30,078 bases of DNA from CAZLMG01 sp964560765 (GCA_964560765.1 CAZLMG010000048.1:1-30078); one strand, 5' to 3'; shown: positions 1 through 7,925, counted from the stretch's first letter. Made by a program: numbers and translations. Notes: a model not told the origin generated them from the sequence alone.

Positions 1-320
1 AGGCGCCTGTCTGCCAAAGGCGATGGCAGTTAGCCGAGCTTTTACGCCTAACTATCTAACCTGAAAGATGAAATGTAATGTGATGAGGGGATTCCAAATC
101 GGAGAGTCACAAGCCCGCCCGATATCCCTGTGATTTTGCTGGATACAATCTATAGCGGCTCACGTCCAACCCGCCCAGGGTGGGCTCCATGACGAGCCGA
201 CCACATCGCCCCGATAGCGAAAAGATTAGGAATTTCTCGGGCACGTGCGGCGGCACGCAGCTTGCGATATCTTCCGCATCTCCAGACAGAAAATTTGACC
301 ACCAATGATGGGAGCACCAT
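1..320. other. Intergenic leader, no gene seen
   Basis: I see no convincing gene here. A short inverted repeat lies at about 12-30 (CTGCCA, 7-base loop, TGGCAG). A second imperfect GC-rich one lies near 170-186 (CCCGCC / GGTGGG with one G-T pair). Neither is followed by a T-run, so I do not call them terminators. The last bases (GGGAGCACCAT before the ATG at 321) are a good ribosome binding site for the next gene. Confidence 0.5.
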
Positions 321-1214
321 ATGCGTCACACCTTTGCGACGATCCTTTCGAACCTGGCACTCCTAAACATCGCGGCATGCAGCCAAGATCCTCACGACAA
401 GTCCAGCACCAAAGAGTTCACGAGCCAAGCAGTGGCGACAAAGGACTCGGGAAAATACAGTGAGATGGACCTCAGCAACGCTTCTCAGGCTGAGCTGCAG
501 CAGCTCTGGATGGCGGCTGCAATTGAAGGGGCGAACTCGGAGATTACCAAGGAGAAAGCGGACGAGATTCTCATGGGAATGATCGCAAGACAGAGTCCGA
601 TCGCGTTTAGCGATTTCGTCTCGGCCCTTGGCAATTTGAGCGCAAATCAGGAGCATCATGGCGCAGGATCGACAGCACTGCACTTGCTGCAAGATGATCG
701 CCATTGCGGGGTTCACGAACGGCTGATCTGGTGCGAGGGTGGAAAGCCAGGCCCATCGGAAAATGAGGAACCGGATTGCACGGGCGAACAAACGCAAATC
801 CAGCCAACTGGTAAAGTTCTATTGACCTCCGACGAAGCCGAAGCTGCCAAAGAAAGAAAGTTGAGAGCGGGTGCGTTGGCCAAACAAGGGCAACTGGAAA
901 AACAGTCGTCCAGCACGCTTAACTCGCCAACCGCATTCGCCCTTTGGATAGACAATTGCTACGAGATATATGGGACTCTGTGCTACCGGATGATGTTTGG
1001 CACCGCCAATGGTGGCGGCGCTGGCGCTGACGCGGACGCGGACGCGGGCGAAGGCAAAACGATCCCCAGCGCCGACCAATGCGCCAAGCCAGCGGCAGAC
1101 TTAGAGCCGTCTGTCACAGTTTCTCCAGACCCGATCATCGACTTAACGCCAGCACCCACAGAACCCACCACTGATGGCTCTGGCAGCAATGGTAGCAATA
1201 GCGTGGCGATCTGA
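321..1214 (+). CDS. Exported lipoprotein of unknown function, Pro/Thr/Ala-rich tail
   Basis: I do not recognise the family. The N-terminus reads as a lipoprotein signal: MRHTF, then a hydrophobic stretch ending AAC at residue 20, so it is probably lipidated at Cys20. The middle (about 45-130) looks helical and Gln/Glu-rich. There are several Cys (CGVH, WCEG, NCYEIYGTLCYR) that could form periplasmic disulfides. The C-terminal 80 residues are low complexity: Gly/Ala/Asp repeats encoded by iterated GACGCG, followed by a Pro/Thr/Ser linker. The start at 321 has GGGAG at suitable spacing. The tail resembles a cell-wall or surface linker rather than a folded domain. The next gene lies 387 bp downstream on the same strand, so cotranscription is uncertain. 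Confidence 0.7.
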   Translation: MRHTFATILSNLALLNIAACSQDPHDKSSTKEFTSQAVATKDSGKYSEMDLSNASQAELQQLWMAAAIEGANSEITKEKADEILMGMIARQSPIAFSDFVSALGNLSANQEHHGAGSTALHLLQDDRHCGVHERLIWCEGGKPGPSENEEPDCTGEQTQIQPTGKVLLTSDEAEAAKERKLRAGALAKQGQLEKQSSSTLNSPTAFALWIDNCYEIYGTLCYRMMFGTANGGGAGADADADAGEGKTIPSADQCAKPAADLEPSVTVSPDPIIDLTPAPTEPTTDGSGSNGSNSVAI

Positions 1215-1601
1215 TGAATGGTGATACGTGCCCCCCGGAATGGGAGTCTATGTGCCCCATGATGTAGGTGTTGAACTGGTCGCTCATCCTCAATCCACGC
1301 CAGCTCCGGTAACGGCCCCTGGGGCACCCGTCTCTGCGACGGTGCCCGTCTACCAGGAACCTGCCTGCCCGCTCCTGGATGATCACCATCATACAGGGAC
1401 ATGCCCTCCGCTGACGCAGAGCCCCCCTGCCCAACTCATGGACACCAGCCAATTTTTCGACCACTCACCATCCTCCGCTCATTGAAAAATCTCCGTATTT
1501 TCCGACTCCTGCACCTGGCTTTGGACTTGCTCCATCTGCAGGGAGTGGGTCCCCTTGTTGCTGACCCGGTGGCTGTTGATTTTGTTGTGGGAAGCTGTTG
1601 C
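1215..1601. other. Intergenic, contains strong hairpin and a doubtful proline-rich ORF
   Basis: This 387-base gap holds a GTG-initiated 85-codon open frame (1228-1485) rich in Pro, Thr and His, in a different frame from the preceding lipoprotein. A TGA at 1222 prevents it from being a simple frameshifted continuation. It lacks a good ribosome site, and I regard it as possible but unsupported. A strong hairpin occupies 1322-1347. Confidence 0.4.
1322..1347. terminator. Strong hairpin, possible transcription end after the lipoprotein gene
   Basis: The arms GGGCACC+GTC and GAC+GGTGCCC pair over 10 bp with one bulged C and the loop TCTGC. No T-run follows on either strand, so it may be a factor-dependent terminator or an RNA processing structure rather than an intrinsic terminator. 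Confidence 0.35.
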
Positions 1602-2225
1602 ATGCTGTTGTGGCGTCGAAGCGTTGTGGTTGCGTTCGCGGTCTGTTTGGCCCTTGTCCTTATGGGCTGGGCCAAGTGGCAGATCTTGCTAGAAGAGAGC
1701 GCCGAGGCGGCATTGCGCGCGACACCTGTGCATGCGCCCGAGGCCGAGCCTGCTGTGGCACAAGCTTCCATCGACTTGGCCATGGACCTCTTTCAAATTC
1801 AGTTACCCCACAATGTCAATGCACCATTATTTGACCCGACGCTGGTAGACCGCGGGATCACCAGTCGTGCCAGCTGGTACGCGGAAGCGAGTGTGCGCAT
1901 TGGACCGGCGGCGTTTTCAAGCTGGGCTTTGCTGGGATCCACGTTGGCACATGAGATCGAAGTACATGGTCGGCAGAATTTTTGGCTGATCGGCATGATG
2001 GACGCCATGGGATTAGATGGGACGGGCATGGCGGAGCGCCAAGCCTATCTGCACGAACTCTCTGAGGCCGAGCGCTTCAGCCTGTCTAGAATGGATCGCA
2101 AACTCATCGCCGATACCATGCACTTTTACTATCCGGAAGATGGCAGGCGCAGCGTCACCGCCTGGCGGTCATTTACCGCGCGCTTGACCCAAATGTTTGC
2201 GGTTCGCTGGATGCTGCCTCAGTAA
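1602..2225 (+). CDS. Membrane-anchored protein with HEIEVH putative metal-binding motif
   Basis: I start this gene at the ATG at 1602. GGGAAG lies about 9 bases upstream, and the new N-terminus (MLLWRR followed by about 20 hydrophobic residues) is a clean signal anchor. A longer in-frame ATG at 1401 exists but adds an unremarkable leader. The product is 207 aa with the soluble part probably periplasmic. Near residues 110-125 it has a G-S-T-L-A-H-E-I-E-V-H stretch, followed about 20 residues later by ERQAYLHEL. Two His and a Glu in HEIEVH plus a downstream Glu could bind a metal, but this is HExxxH rather than the classical HExxH spacing. From memory, similar GSTL.HE.EVH segments occur in bacterial surface and Rhs-associated proteins. 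Function is not assigned. The 3' end overlaps the convergent carbonic-anhydrase-like gene by 7 bp. Confidence 0.65.
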   Translation: MLLWRRSVVVAFAVCLALVLMGWAKWQILLEESAEAALRATPVHAPEAEPAVAQASIDLAMDLFQIQLPHNVNAPLFDPTLVDRGITSRASWYAEASVRIGPAAFSSWALLGSTLAHEIEVHGRQNFWLIGMMDAMGLDGTGMAERQAYLHELSEAERFSLSRMDRKLIADTMHFYYPEDGRRSVTAWRSFTARLTQMFAVRWMLPQ

Positions 2226-2740
2226 TGTTTCTTGTACTCCAAGTAGTGATCCACTGAGTCACGTAGGGATGCCACTTCTGCATTCGTCAGGGCTCGCGCG
2301 ACGCGAGCGGGGCTGCCGATGATCAGCGAACGAGGTGGAAACTTTTTACCTGGCGTAACCAACGCTCCGGCTCCGACTAAACTCTCCTGGCTAATGACGG
2401 CGCCGTCCAAAATCGTAGCCCCCATTCCTATCAGACAGAGATCTTCAATTGTGCAGCCGTGAATGATAGCCCCATGCCCGATGGTCACGTCAGCGCCAAT
2501 GACCGTTGGTCCGGTACCGTGTGTAACGTGGATGACGGAGCCATCTTGGATATTGGTGCGGGCGCCGACCCGAATAAAATTACAGTCTCCGCGCACGACG
2601 GTATTGAACCAAACACTGACATCATCGCTCAGAACCACATCGCCGACGATATGGGCACCAGCCGCTAGAAATACATTGGCCCCGAATTTGGGGGTATGAC
2701 CTTGATAGCTGGTGATTGTTGAGCCTGGCATGGCATGCAT
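2219..2740 (-). CDS. Gamma-carbonic-anhydrase family protein (YrdA/PaaY-like left-handed beta-helix)
   Basis: The 173-aa length is typical of the bacterial YrdA/CaiE/PaaY group. Imperfect hexapeptide repeats (VGDVVL, IGADVTIG, IGMGATI, VGAGALV) build a left-handed beta-helix through residues 20-150. Three His at residues 71, 89 and 94 (VIHVTHG, IGHGAIIHG) match the trimeric zinc-site ligands of gamma-class enzymes. VVRGD at 48-52 and the NIQDGS signature are also present. The C-terminal helix (LTNAEVASL...YLEYKKHY) is characteristic of the family. Many members have no proven carbonic anhydrase activity, so I call the family and not the reaction. The start at 2740 has AGGAG 9 bases upstream. 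It is transcribed divergently from the rhodanese gene across a 64-bp gap. Confidence 0.9.
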   Translation of the reverse strand: MHAMPGSTITSYQGHTPKFGANVFLAAGAHIVGDVVLSDDVSVWFNTVVRGDCNFIRVGARTNIQDGSVIHVTHGTGPTVIGADVTIGHGAIIHGCTIEDLCLIGMGATILDGAVISQESLVGAGALVTPGKKFPPRSLIIGSPARVARALTNAEVASLRDSVDHYLEYKKHY

Positions 2741-2804
2741 GTATTCTCTCTCCTATAAATGTCGCGAATGACACCTTAGCAGATCCAAGGAGTTCTGTGT
2801 CGTT

Positions 2805-3347
2805 TTGAGTGGGCATGGCTTACAATCAAAACTGGATGAATGGAGGGTTCCCTATCTGGACGTGGTGATCCTCGAGCGTTTTTCCGTGTTGCCACCGTCG
2901 TTTTTCGATCCGCAGCAAAGTGCCGCGAATTGGACCGTTGAAGAGCTAGCAGAGAAAGCCGGGGAATCCCCAGCGACAATCATCAAGGAGTTGGATCAGA
3001 TGCAGGACCTGGCTGCCAATATCGAAATTTCAGTCGATGAGTTGGCGCGGTCGCGTCAAGAAAACGGGCTATTTCCCGTGAACTGGGTCTTGCTAGATGT
3101 TCGCGAGCGCTGGGAGTTTGATACGGCGAAGATTCAAGAGTCCATTCTGATGGCTGATCAATCCTTTCCCGAGCTTTTACCAGCGCTACGCAGTGCCGCA
3201 GCGGTGATCTGCATTTGTCATCACGGCATTCGCTCCTTTAGTGCGGCCATGTTCCTTCGGCAGCAAGGGGTTCCGCAGGCTCGGACACTGTCTGGAGGGA
3301 TTGATGCTTGGGCAAAAAAAATAGATCCCAAAGTCGGGATCTATTGA
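2805..3347 (+). CDS. Rhodanese-like domain protein with helical N-terminal extension
   Basis: The C-terminal half (about 72-180) is a rhodanese domain: LLDVRERWEF, the active-site loop CHHGIRS with catalytic Cys138, and a closing LSGGIDAWA motif. Single-domain rhodaneses carry sulfur as a persulfide on this Cys. The first about 70 residues are additional: WTVEELAEKAGESPATIIKELDQM resembles a small helix-turn-helix, which I infer from pattern only. The start is a TTG at 2805 with AAGGAG 12 bases upstream, and there is no in-frame ATG before the domain. No signal peptide is visible, so it is cytoplasmic. Its last codons encode, on the opposite strand, the terminator of rpoZ. Confidence 0.85.
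   Translation: MSGHGLQSKLDEWRVPYLDVVILERFSVLPPSFFDPQQSAANWTVEELAEKAGESPATIIKELDQMQDLAANIEISVDELARSRQENGLFPVNWVLLDVRERWEFDTAKIQESILMADQSFPELLPALRSAAAVICICHHGIRSFSAAMFLRQQGVPQARTLSGGIDAWAKKIDPKVGIY
3314..3344 (-). terminator. Rho-independent terminator of rpoZ, inside the rhodanese gene
   Basis: Read on the minus strand, a perfect 9-bp stem ATAGATCCC / GGGATCTAT with a 6-base loop is followed by eight T. It lies 37 bases beyond the rpoZ stop and inside the last codons of the convergent rhodanese gene. On the plus strand the A-run precedes the stem, so termination should be directional for rpoZ. Confidence 0.85.
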
Positions 3348-3380
3348 TGCGAACGTCGAAAGAAACCGTCTTAGCCTGGA

Positions 3381-3638
3381 CTACATCTCCGGTACAGACG
3401 CATCCTCATCATCGCCGGTTCGGCCGCCAATCGATTGGGTGCCCGTGCCGTGGTAATCCTTCTGCACGACCATGCCTTCGGCAATTTCTCGCAACGCGGT
3501 GACCGCTTCCTTGTTCTTGGTGCGCAAAAGTGGCTCATCTCCACCCATGATCTGGCGAGCGCGATCCGCAGCAACGGCCACAAGAGCAAAGCGATTTTCA
3601 ATAGATTCTAAGCAATCTTCGATAGATACGCGAGCCAT
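3381..3638 (-). CDS. rpoZ: DNA-directed RNA polymerase subunit omega
   Basis: The 85-aa product starts MARVSIEDCLESIENRFALV and continues VAADRARQIMGG, the characteristic omega signature in which the subunit embraces the beta-prime C-terminal tail. KEAVTALREIAEGMV is the second conserved helix. Omega assists assembly of RNA polymerase and, in proteobacteria, contributes to a ppGpp site. The C-terminal 20 residues are acidic and low-complexity, as is usual. AAGGAGAAG lies 7 bases before the ATG, a promoter is visible upstream, and a strong terminator follows, so it appears to be a single-gene unit. It is not next to gmk or spoT here, unlike in E. coli. Confidence 0.93.
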   Translation of the reverse strand: MARVSIEDCLESIENRFALVAVAADRARQIMGGDEPLLRTKNKEAVTALREIAEGMVVQKDYHGTGTQSIGGRTGDDEDASVPEM

Positions 3639-3681
3639 TCAGATGCTTCTCCTTGTCGTGGCAGCAAAATCGGTTGCTTAT

Positions 3682-3710
3682 TGTTTAGTGAAAGGTTTAT
3701 CAAAGGTCAA
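3682..3710 (-). promoter_or_regulatory. Probable sigma70-type promoter of rpoZ
   Basis: On the minus strand there is TTGACC (complement of 3705-3710), a 17-base spacer, and TAAACA (complement of 3682-3687). The -35 matches 5 of 6 consensus bases and the -10 only 3 of 6. It is correctly placed about 45 bases upstream of the rpoZ start. Confidence 0.45.
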
Positions 3711-3746
3711 CATCCTTCCCATTTCTATGTGATGATGGATGCGCTC

Positions 3747-3765
3747 GTAACGGTTTTAGCGTTAC
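3747..3765 (+). promoter_or_regulatory. Perfect 6-bp hairpin directly upstream of the metallopeptidase ribosome site
   Basis: GTAACG, the loop GTTTTAG and CGTTAC form a perfect stem, and the ribosome site CTGGAGG begins at the next base. It could be an operator or an mRNA structure affecting translation of the lipoprotein metallopeptidase. The role is inference. Confidence 0.35.
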
Positions 3766-3778
3766 TGGAGGCTTTAGC

Positions 3779-5284
3779 ATGCCAGGTCGATTCCTGATTT
3801 TCACCCAGCTGGTCCTACTAGGTCTCCTATCTGTGGGATGTGGGGATGATCTCAGGTCTCCCGCAGTTGATGAACGAATCCGTCGCCGCATTTTGACCCC
3901 GGACCCCCCCGCAGATCATTATTTTGTGGCGGATCAAGACTGCCAAGGTCGCCGAGACCCCCTGACGCTGAGTTCTAGTTTCCTGACAGGTATGGGCGGC
4001 GTCGGATTGGTGGCGTCGGCGACTGAATTTGAAGAGATGCGAACGGCCTTGAGTCTGCAGACCACCGGCGTTGTCGAGACGATTTGGGGGCGAGAGCATT
4101 GGCGCAAGTGTGATCAAAATGATCTCTATGGCCGTCGCTGCTTGGACGCGAATGGCGATGAACTGCCTTGGTACCACAGAGTTACTGATCGCAAACTGCT
4201 GCGCGTTTGCAGAGACCAACATGCCTATGAACGCGAGTCGTATGAGGCCATTGGCCTTGCCGCAACCCATTATTTGGGGACAGCCCACCGGCGCATCCAG
4301 GAAGCGCGCCCAGATCTGAAGTTGGCACCGATCAAGCTGGAAGTCATGGCGAAATTTATCGATCATCATCTGAATGTGGAGCAGCAGGGTAACGAGGTGA
4401 TCGATCATTCGTACATCGAAGTCGACAATATGGCCTACTTTCCTGATGTCCAGATGATTGGTATTTTTCCAGAATCGGTGGGGAGAGCGAATCAGCGAGA
4501 TCAACTCCTGCATCTGTGGGAATCCCCCTTCGTCAATTTTCACGAATTTGGTCACCACGTGCAGAGCATGTTGATGAGGCCAAGTACCGACGCAGTCTCT
4601 TTGACTTGGCTTCCCGCACAGCACCGTTACGGTGTGTCCGAGGGCAGCCCACAATACACCCGACGTCAGGAAGTCTTCTGGTCTTCCGTGGCCGAGGGGT
4701 TTGCCGATCTCATCGCGCTGTACGTCGCGCGTGGTGATCGCACGGCGTTTTTAGGGTTGGAAGAGGAGTTGACGACGGGGCGCGATCCCCTGCGCAACAC
4801 GTTTTCTGATGGGCGAACGGCGAAGCGATTGACGCACGACGCTGTGCAAAGTCTCATTGGCGGCGAGGTCAATGTCGAGTCTTTGATTTTTCGTGACCCA
4901 CACCATGTCGGTGCGGTGCTGGCTTTTGCGCTCAATCGCCTTTTTGTTTCCTACTTTTATGGTGATCAAGCCGGCATGGTGCCTGAATACAATCGGTTAT
5001 TGAACCTGGCGATGGATTGGCTGATTCATCTCAAGGTGGCCGAGAAAGAGCAGCAGAACCGGGCGATGTCCGCGAACGATTTGTTTAATCCGCTGGCGAC
5101 GGCGTTGGAGCGGGCTATGTCGCAATTTCCGGCAGCCGGACGGCTGGACCCAAGTTCCGCATGGCGCCGCCGAATCTGCCTGCAGGCGAAAGACTTGCTT
5201 CCAGCGCTTGAATTCGCACCATTTGCCGATCCGTACTCAGGTGAGTGCCCTAAGGCAACTGACGATGGCGAGGGCGAAGTCTAG
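3779..5284 (+). CDS. Lipoprotein zinc metallopeptidase-like protein (HEFGH)
   Basis: The 501-aa product has a textbook lipoprotein signal: hydrophobic LVLLGLLSVGC with lipidation at Cys21. HEFGHH at 255-260 is an HExxH zinc site, and EGFAD at 306-310, about 50 residues downstream, supplies the likely third ligand Glu, the arrangement of gluzincin-type peptidases. The segment before it (about 100-245) contains several Cys pairs suited to an oxidising compartment. The C-terminal 150 residues look helical (LNRLFVSYFYGDQ, LALDWL-type segments). I cannot place it in a named MEROPS family. The start at 3779 follows CTGGAGG. It precedes the TPR/barrel operon by 82 bp and may be independently transcribed. 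Confidence 0.75.
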   Translation: MPGRFLIFTQLVLLGLLSVGCGDDLRSPAVDERIRRRILTPDPPADHYFVADQDCQGRRDPLTLSSSFLTGMGGVGLVASATEFEEMRTALSLQTTGVVETIWGREHWRKCDQNDLYGRRCLDANGDELPWYHRVTDRKLLRVCRDQHAYERESYEAIGLAATHYLGTAHRRIQEARPDLKLAPIKLEVMAKFIDHHLNVEQQGNEVIDHSYIEVDNMAYFPDVQMIGIFPESVGRANQRDQLLHLWESPFVNFHEFGHHVQSMLMRPSTDAVSLTWLPAQHRYGVSEGSPQYTRRQEVFWSSVAEGFADLIALYVARGDRTAFLGLEEELTTGRDPLRNTFSDGRTAKRLTHDAVQSLIGGEVNVESLIFRDPHHVGAVLAFALNRLFVSYFYGDQAGMVPEYNRLLNLAMDWLIHLKVAEKEQQNRAMSANDLFNPLATALERAMSQFPAAGRLDPSSAWRRRICLQAKDLLPALEFAPFADPYSGECPKATDDGEGEV

Positions 5285-5326
5285 GATTGAGTCTAGGTTT
5301 TCACTGCGCATCGTGCTAAAACTTCT

Positions 5327-5332
5327 TATAGT
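5327..5332 (+). promoter_or_regulatory. Possible -10 element before the TPR/nnr operon
   Basis: TATAGT matches the -10 consensus in 5 of 6 positions and lies about 35 bases upstream of the operon's first start. No good -35 is found 16-18 bases before it, so this is a weak call. Confidence 0.25.
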
Positions 5333-5366
5333 CATCGTAACTTAAGTTCGAATCGCGAGGCGACCA

Positions 5367-7109
5367 TTGACGGCTGCTGCACGACGCATGATGCGATATC
5401 GGGTTGGTGTGTTGTCACGCATGGGGCTCATTCTTATGGCTGCCCATGTGTGGCCGTTGGAAGCGGTGTTCGGCCAAGCCAGCCCAGCAGTCCAGCGCCC
5501 TGCAAAAGCCAAAGCTGCACCGCGGCCCGCTGGACCAGGAGTCATCAAAGAGTTTCGCGCCGCAAAGAAGCTTTATGATGAAGAAAAATACATCGAAGCA
5601 ACGCACGCCTTCAAAGCCATCCTAGCGCGCTATTCTGGGCATCAGCCCACCATTCAGCTCTATGCCAAGGCTCTCTATAAATTGGAGCGGCCGCAAGAAG
5701 CATACTTTCTCTTTGCCCGACTCGATCCCAACACTCTAGATGCGGAGACAGCCTACGAATTTGGACAGTCGTTTTATCTGCAGAAGCAGTACCAAGGAGC
5801 GCTCTTTGCCTTTCGTCGGGTGCCCAAAGATTATCCCCTTTTCGATTTGGCCAATTACTACGGTGCCATTTGCGCCGTGCGTCTGCGCCGTTACCAAGAA
5901 GCCGAAGAGATGCTCGACAAGGCCGTTGTGCTCCCAGAAAAGCTGGCGCGCAGCAAAGTCCTCTATCAAAAGCATTTAACGGAATTGCAGGCGATGGCTG
6001 AACGCCAGGAGCTAGCTAAGGAGCGCCAAGGGGAAAAGGAACGATTGCGTCAGCAAAAGCTCGCGGAAACCATGTCGCAAGAAGCTCAGGGTGTGAAGAA
6101 AGATGCCGAAAAGGCCGCGACTGCGTACCAGCATAAGGGGTTGCAATACGTTGAGAAGGTGGCGAGTGTCGGTGCGGCTCAACGCAGTCAGGAGCAAGAC
6201 TTTCACGGCTATGCCAGCAATCGAAGTTCGATTGCCGAGACATACTTTCAGTTTTCCGGCGGACCTTTGCTCCCTATTTCCGGCGAAGAGGGTGCCGTGA
6301 GGCGCGCCGCATTCGGTTTGCAACTGAATGGAAAAGCTGCCCAACGCGTTCAAAGTGGCGAGGAGCGGCGAAACATTGTGCGCGAGGACGATCCCGAATT
6401 CGTGCTGAATCTTTCCCAGCGGCAGCGAACTTTGCGTAAGAACGGTCAAATCTCGGCTCGGACCTGGCTCGAATTTCCACTGCCTTCAGATGTCTGGCTC
6501 AGTGTCGGTGGTTCAATCTTTTATCTCTTTCCCGATTTTGAGCGGCTGAATCGCACGGGCAGCCGCTCTGGATTCGGCAGTGTCGGTGGTAAATTTGGCA
6601 TTGTGGGTGCCAGCACAACGGCTTCCTATCAGGAGTCGCTGGATACCAATACCGATGTCGAGGCAACCCGTCTGCACTTTGATGTGACGTCATGGGTTAC
6701 CCTGCAAAAGTCGTTTACGATTACGGGCGCAGTTATCCATGAGCAGTTTGAGTATCTCAACGCGCTGTTGAACGGTCCCGACTCCTCGACTCGTCTGCAA
6801 TTGAACTTGGCTCAGACCTTGCCTCTGCAGACCACAGTGGGTGCCAATGGGACGTTTGAGTATCAGCTCAATAACATTTTGCACAACATGCCGACTTTTG
6901 AAACGATCGCCGCGGACGGGCAACTGCTGACAGCAGAACTGTATGTTTCGGCGGCACCGCTACCATGGGTATCACTTCTGATTTCACAGATGTGGACGTT
7001 TTCGGATTGGGTGGTCACTCCGGCCGTCGCCCAGGATGTCTTTGAGCGAAACGAGGTGTCACAGCTGAGCGAACTTCGCTTACAAGCGGCATTGAATCTG
7101 CTTTTTTGA
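5367..7109 (+). CDS. Periplasmic TPR domain joined to a putative outer-membrane beta-barrel
   Basis: The 580-aa product has an N-terminal signal peptide ending near VFGQA (about residue 35). Residues about 55-190 form tetratricopeptide-like repeats (YDEEKYIEATHAFKAIL, ALYKLERPQEAYFLF, FYLQKQYQGALFAF, AVRLRRYQEAEEML). About 195-255 is a charged Lys/Glu/Gln coil. From about 285 to the end, short alternating hydrophobic/polar strands run to a terminal Phe (LQAALNLLF), the usual outer-membrane barrel signature. This suggests an outer-membrane protein with a periplasmic TPR scaffold. The start is TTG at 5367, supported by GAGG upstream; ATG codons at 5388 and 5391 are alternatives without a clear ribosome site. 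It is the first gene of a four-gene unit whose last gene is nnr. Confidence 0.75.
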   Translation: MTAAARRMMRYRVGVLSRMGLILMAAHVWPLEAVFGQASPAVQRPAKAKAAPRPAGPGVIKEFRAAKKLYDEEKYIEATHAFKAILARYSGHQPTIQLYAKALYKLERPQEAYFLFARLDPNTLDAETAYEFGQSFYLQKQYQGALFAFRRVPKDYPLFDLANYYGAICAVRLRRYQEAEEMLDKAVVLPEKLARSKVLYQKHLTELQAMAERQELAKERQGEKERLRQQKLAETMSQEAQGVKKDAEKAATAYQHKGLQYVEKVASVGAAQRSQEQDFHGYASNRSSIAETYFQFSGGPLLPISGEEGAVRRAAFGLQLNGKAAQRVQSGEERRNIVREDDPEFVLNLSQRQRTLRKNGQISARTWLEFPLPSDVWLSVGGSIFYLFPDFERLNRTGSRSGFGSVGGKFGIVGASTTASYQESLDTNTDVEATRLHFDVTSWVTLQKSFTITGAVIHEQFEYLNALLNGPDSSTRLQLNLAQTLPLQTTVGANGTFEYQLNNILHNMPTFETIAADGQLLTAELYVSAAPLPWVSLLISQMWTFSDWVVTPAVAQDVFERNEVSQLSELRLQAALNLLF

Positions 7110-7120
7110 GGGAGGGATTT

Positions 7121-7600
7121 GTGGCTGATGAAACCTGGTACCAGCAGCTAGCCAGCGCATCTTTCACCGGTGGACATTGGCAGTTACAAAACCCGGCTGC
7201 TGTCGCGGCTACGGCTCAGCGAAAAGTAGCCACCGCGGTCGAAGAGTTATTTCTCGAAGCGCAAGATGCTGTTCAACTGTTTAATAGTTATGTGGAGTTG
7301 GCGCGGCAGGTTCGCATTTTGCGAATGGATCTCGATCCTGAGTCTGCCGGATTTGTCTTGTTGCTTGGCCCGAATCAAATGAAAGTTTGGCAGCAGGGAT
7401 CAACACTGCATGTGAGCCTGACGCTGCAGATTCGATTCCAGACGAAGACCGTTCCTTTGTATGTCTTTGCGCCTGAGTTTGACGTGTTTGGTGCTGTTCG
7501 TTGGCGGCATGCGTCACAAGAGGCGCTGAGTATGAGTTCGTTGGTGCAGCGACTGATGCAGGACCTTTGTCGTGCGTTTTTTGAAGTCCAACGCACCTAA
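7121..7600 (+). CDS. Small cytoplasmic protein of unknown function, operon member
   Basis: I start this at GTG 7121 because a very strong site, GGGAGGG, lies 5-9 bases upstream. An in-frame TTG five codons earlier would overlap the previous gene's stop. The 159-aa product has no signal peptide or membrane segment. It shows an N-terminal helical region, then alternating beta segments (VRILRMDLD, GFVLLLGPNQMKVWQ, LHVSLTLQIRF, VPLYVFAPEF) and a C-terminal helix. I do not recognise the fold. It lies 11 bp after the TPR/barrel gene and 19 bp before the next gene, so it is almost certainly cotranscribed with both. Confidence 0.7.
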   Translation: MADETWYQQLASASFTGGHWQLQNPAAVAATAQRKVATAVEELFLEAQDAVQLFNSYVELARQVRILRMDLDPESAGFVLLLGPNQMKVWQQGSTLHVSLTLQIRFQTKTVPLYVFAPEFDVFGAVRWRHASQEALSMSSLVQRLMQDLCRAFFEVQRT

Positions 7601-7619
7601 TAAGTATTTGAGGAGTGTT

Positions 7620-7925
7620 ATGAAATTTTCCTTTCCCAAGAATGAGCCAGAGAAGATTTTGAATGCCATTATCGACGAGCTTGGTGGCCGTGAGCTGGGT
7701 AAGCTACTGCAATTTGAGCGCGTTGGATCGGATCTAAAAGTGATTATCTCCAAGCTGGGAACTTCTGTCTTTGAGTTTAAGGGCACTAGCTCGGACGCGG
7801 GACTTGAGTACAACTTGGTCAACGAGAAGGTCGCCTTCACTCATAAAGCGTTCAAAGCCGACGTCATGGAAAAACTCTGTCGCGTTATTGAAAAAGTTGG
7901 CGGCAATGTCATCAGTCGCGGCTGA
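7620..7925 (+). CDS. Small protein of unknown function (101 aa), operon member
   Basis: The ATG at 7620 follows GAGGAG at ideal spacing, so I prefer it to an upstream ATG at 7572 that would overlap the preceding gene. The sequence reads as an alpha-beta-beta-beta-alpha small domain: helix EKILNAIIDELGGRELGKLLQF, strands LKVIISKLG, SVFEFKGTSS and GLEYNLVNEKVAF, helix ADVMEKLCRVIEKVGG. I see no signal or membrane segment. The 3' end overlaps the start of nnr by 20 bp, implying translational coupling. I do not recognise the family. Confidence 0.75.
   Translation: MKFSFPKNEPEKILNAIIDELGGRELGKLLQFERVGSDLKVIISKLGTSVFEFKGTSSDAGLEYNLVNEKVAFTHKAFKADVMEKLCRVIEKVGGNVISRG

Noticed and set aside
1228..1485. 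GTG-initiated 85-codon proline-rich frame after the first lipoprotein
   Set aside because: No good ribosome site, overlaps a strong hairpin, and stops in both frames prevent it being a frameshifted extension; kept only as a remark.
3827..4654. 275-codon open frame opposite the metallopeptidase gene
   Set aside because: Antisense shadow of a gene with clear lipoprotein signal and HEFGH motif; the composition is not protein-like.
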